From: Roseitranquillus sp963709765
GTDB lineage: Bacteria > Pseudomonadota > Alphaproteobacteria > Rhodobacterales > Rhodobacteraceae
Assembly (NCBI GenBank): GCA_963709765.1
Contig: CAVPXL010000006.1
Coordinates: 1 to 64,000, forward strand
Direction of reading: 5' to 3'
DNA: 64,000 bases
The first letter of the stretch is position 1. Every line of letters starts with the position of its first letter. Below are positions 63,320-64,000 of this stretch, in pieces. The notes beneath the pieces are model-generated. The model ran no database searches. It saw only the letters and a list, made by a program, of their open reading frames with translations, and had not been told where the DNA came from. The translations under genes and the position numbers were made by a program.

Positions 63320-64000
63320 CTACCCGCGGCGCCTGCGGCGCACTCTCGCGGGGACCGCTGCGCCCTCGGTCCCGTCGGCGGGAGAAGAGAAACCGCCAAT
63401 CTCCTGCGCGATGGCATCGAGTGTCGGGCGCGGACCGGATGGACGGGTTTCCAGCGCTTCGCGCATCTTGCGCAGGTGGTCCGGGGTGGTGCCACAACAA
63501 CCGCCGATGATCCTTGCCCCGCAATCGCGCGCCAGCACCGCATATTCGGCCATGAGCTCGGGCGTGCCATCGTAATGGATGTGCCCGTCCACGAACTTGG
63601 GAATGCCTGCATTGCCCTTGGCAATGATGGGGCGCTCAGAGCCCTGTGCCGCGAACCCCAGGAGGGTGCGAAGCAGATCGGACGCGCCGACGCCGCAATT
63701 GGCCCCGAAAGCGAGGGGCGGCGTTTCCAGTCCCTCGACGAGGTCGACGAAACCCTGCGACGTCAAGCCCATCATCGTGCGGCCCGCCGTGTCGAAGCTC
63801 ATCGTGCCGCACCAAGGCATGCCGCTCAGGCGGGCGGCTTCCCCGGCTGCGCGGTACTCGTCAGGTGCCGAGATCGTCTCGACCCACAGGACGTCGGCAC
63901 CCCCCTCCTTCAACCCTTCGGCCTGCTCGTGAAAGATTTCGACGGCATCGGAGAAGCTCAGTGTGCCCATCGGTTCCATGATTTCACCCGTCGGGCCCAT
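63320..64000 (-). CDS. homocysteine S-methyltransferase (betaine-homocysteine type), partial
   Basis: The 3' part of a zinc-dependent homocysteine methyltransferase, running off the window end. MGPTGE at the window edge is the usual strand after the first barrel turns, so about 100 residues are missing. Zinc Cys motifs FGANCGVG and GGCCGTTPDH are present, with WVETISAPDEYRAAG between. The C-terminus ends in a basic tail (RRRRRG). It fits the homocysteine-binding part of a three-piece methionine synthase with the corrinoid protein nearby; a betaine-dependent enzyme is the alternative. Confidence 0.88.
   Translation of the reverse strand: MGPTGEIMEPMGTLSFSDAVEIFHEQAEGLKEGGADVLWVETISAPDEYRAAGEAARLSGMPWCGTMSFDTAGRTMMGLTSQGFVDLVEGLETPPLAFGANCGVGASDLLRTLLGFAAQGSERPIIAKGNAGIPKFVDGHIHYDGTPELMAEYAVLARDCGARIIGGCCGTTPDHLRKMREALETRPSGPRPTLDAIAQEIGGFSSPADGTEGAAVPARVRRRRRG

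Overview
The window is GC-rich, densely coding DNA that looks like an alphaproteobacterium of the Rhodobacterales (Roseobacter/Paracoccus type). The evidence is a B12-dependent methionine synthase split into separate proteins with a RamA-like reactivase, a VPxPA-type C-terminal sorting tail, the purM-purN-rnd order, and the sequences of the tRNAs. This is inferred from gene content, not from a marker-gene tree.

Layout. 1-12 kb (+): a catabolic locus with a GntR regulator, class III aminotransferase, amidase, taurine/nitrate-type ABC importer, CE4/PuuE-like deacetylase, two SDRs, a creatinase-fold M24 protein, a Gdx-type guanidinium exporter and a guanidinopropionase-like ureohydrolase. Together they suggest breakdown of a guanidino or ureido compound. 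12.4-14.6 kb: an exported MBL-fold hydrolase and an outer-membrane barrel. 14.7-21.7 kb: an alpha-oxoamine synthase, two related six-helix membrane histidine kinases and a REC-GGDEF-EAL protein; this is a candidate small-molecule signalling to c-di-GMP module. 21.8-25.3 kb (-): three exported proteins, including a metalloprotease-like protein with about 30 His-Asn repeats. 25.9-31.8 kb (-): xylose import and catabolism (xylFHGBA). 32-35 kb: an FG-GAP/ASPIC protein, a di-haem peroxidase and tRNA-Gly. 35-41 kb (-): corrinoid reactivase, pterin-binding methyltransferase, MTHFR-like protein and MetV, with a sorting-signal protein between. 41-46 kb: Ppx/GppA, RlmE, a ferritin-like protein, a thioredoxin-fold protein, Rpe and a TSUP permease. 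46-53.5 kb (-): gamma-glutamyltransferase with a complete peptide-type ABC importer. 53.7-55.7 kb: an antiporter and a CAT-anticodon tRNA, followed by an IS110 remnant. 56-64 kb: purM, purN, rnd, sufE, DUF1638, YbjQ, a corrinoid protein, a radical SAM protein and the 3' part of a homocysteine methyltransferase.

At least ten otherwise intact genes, including conserved purN and xylA, carry single-base frameshifts. Several fall in homopolymers. Uncorrected assembly indels are the most likely explanation, so these genes are described as real rather than as evolved pseudogenes.

All calls come from reading the sequence and remembered family motifs. No searches were run.
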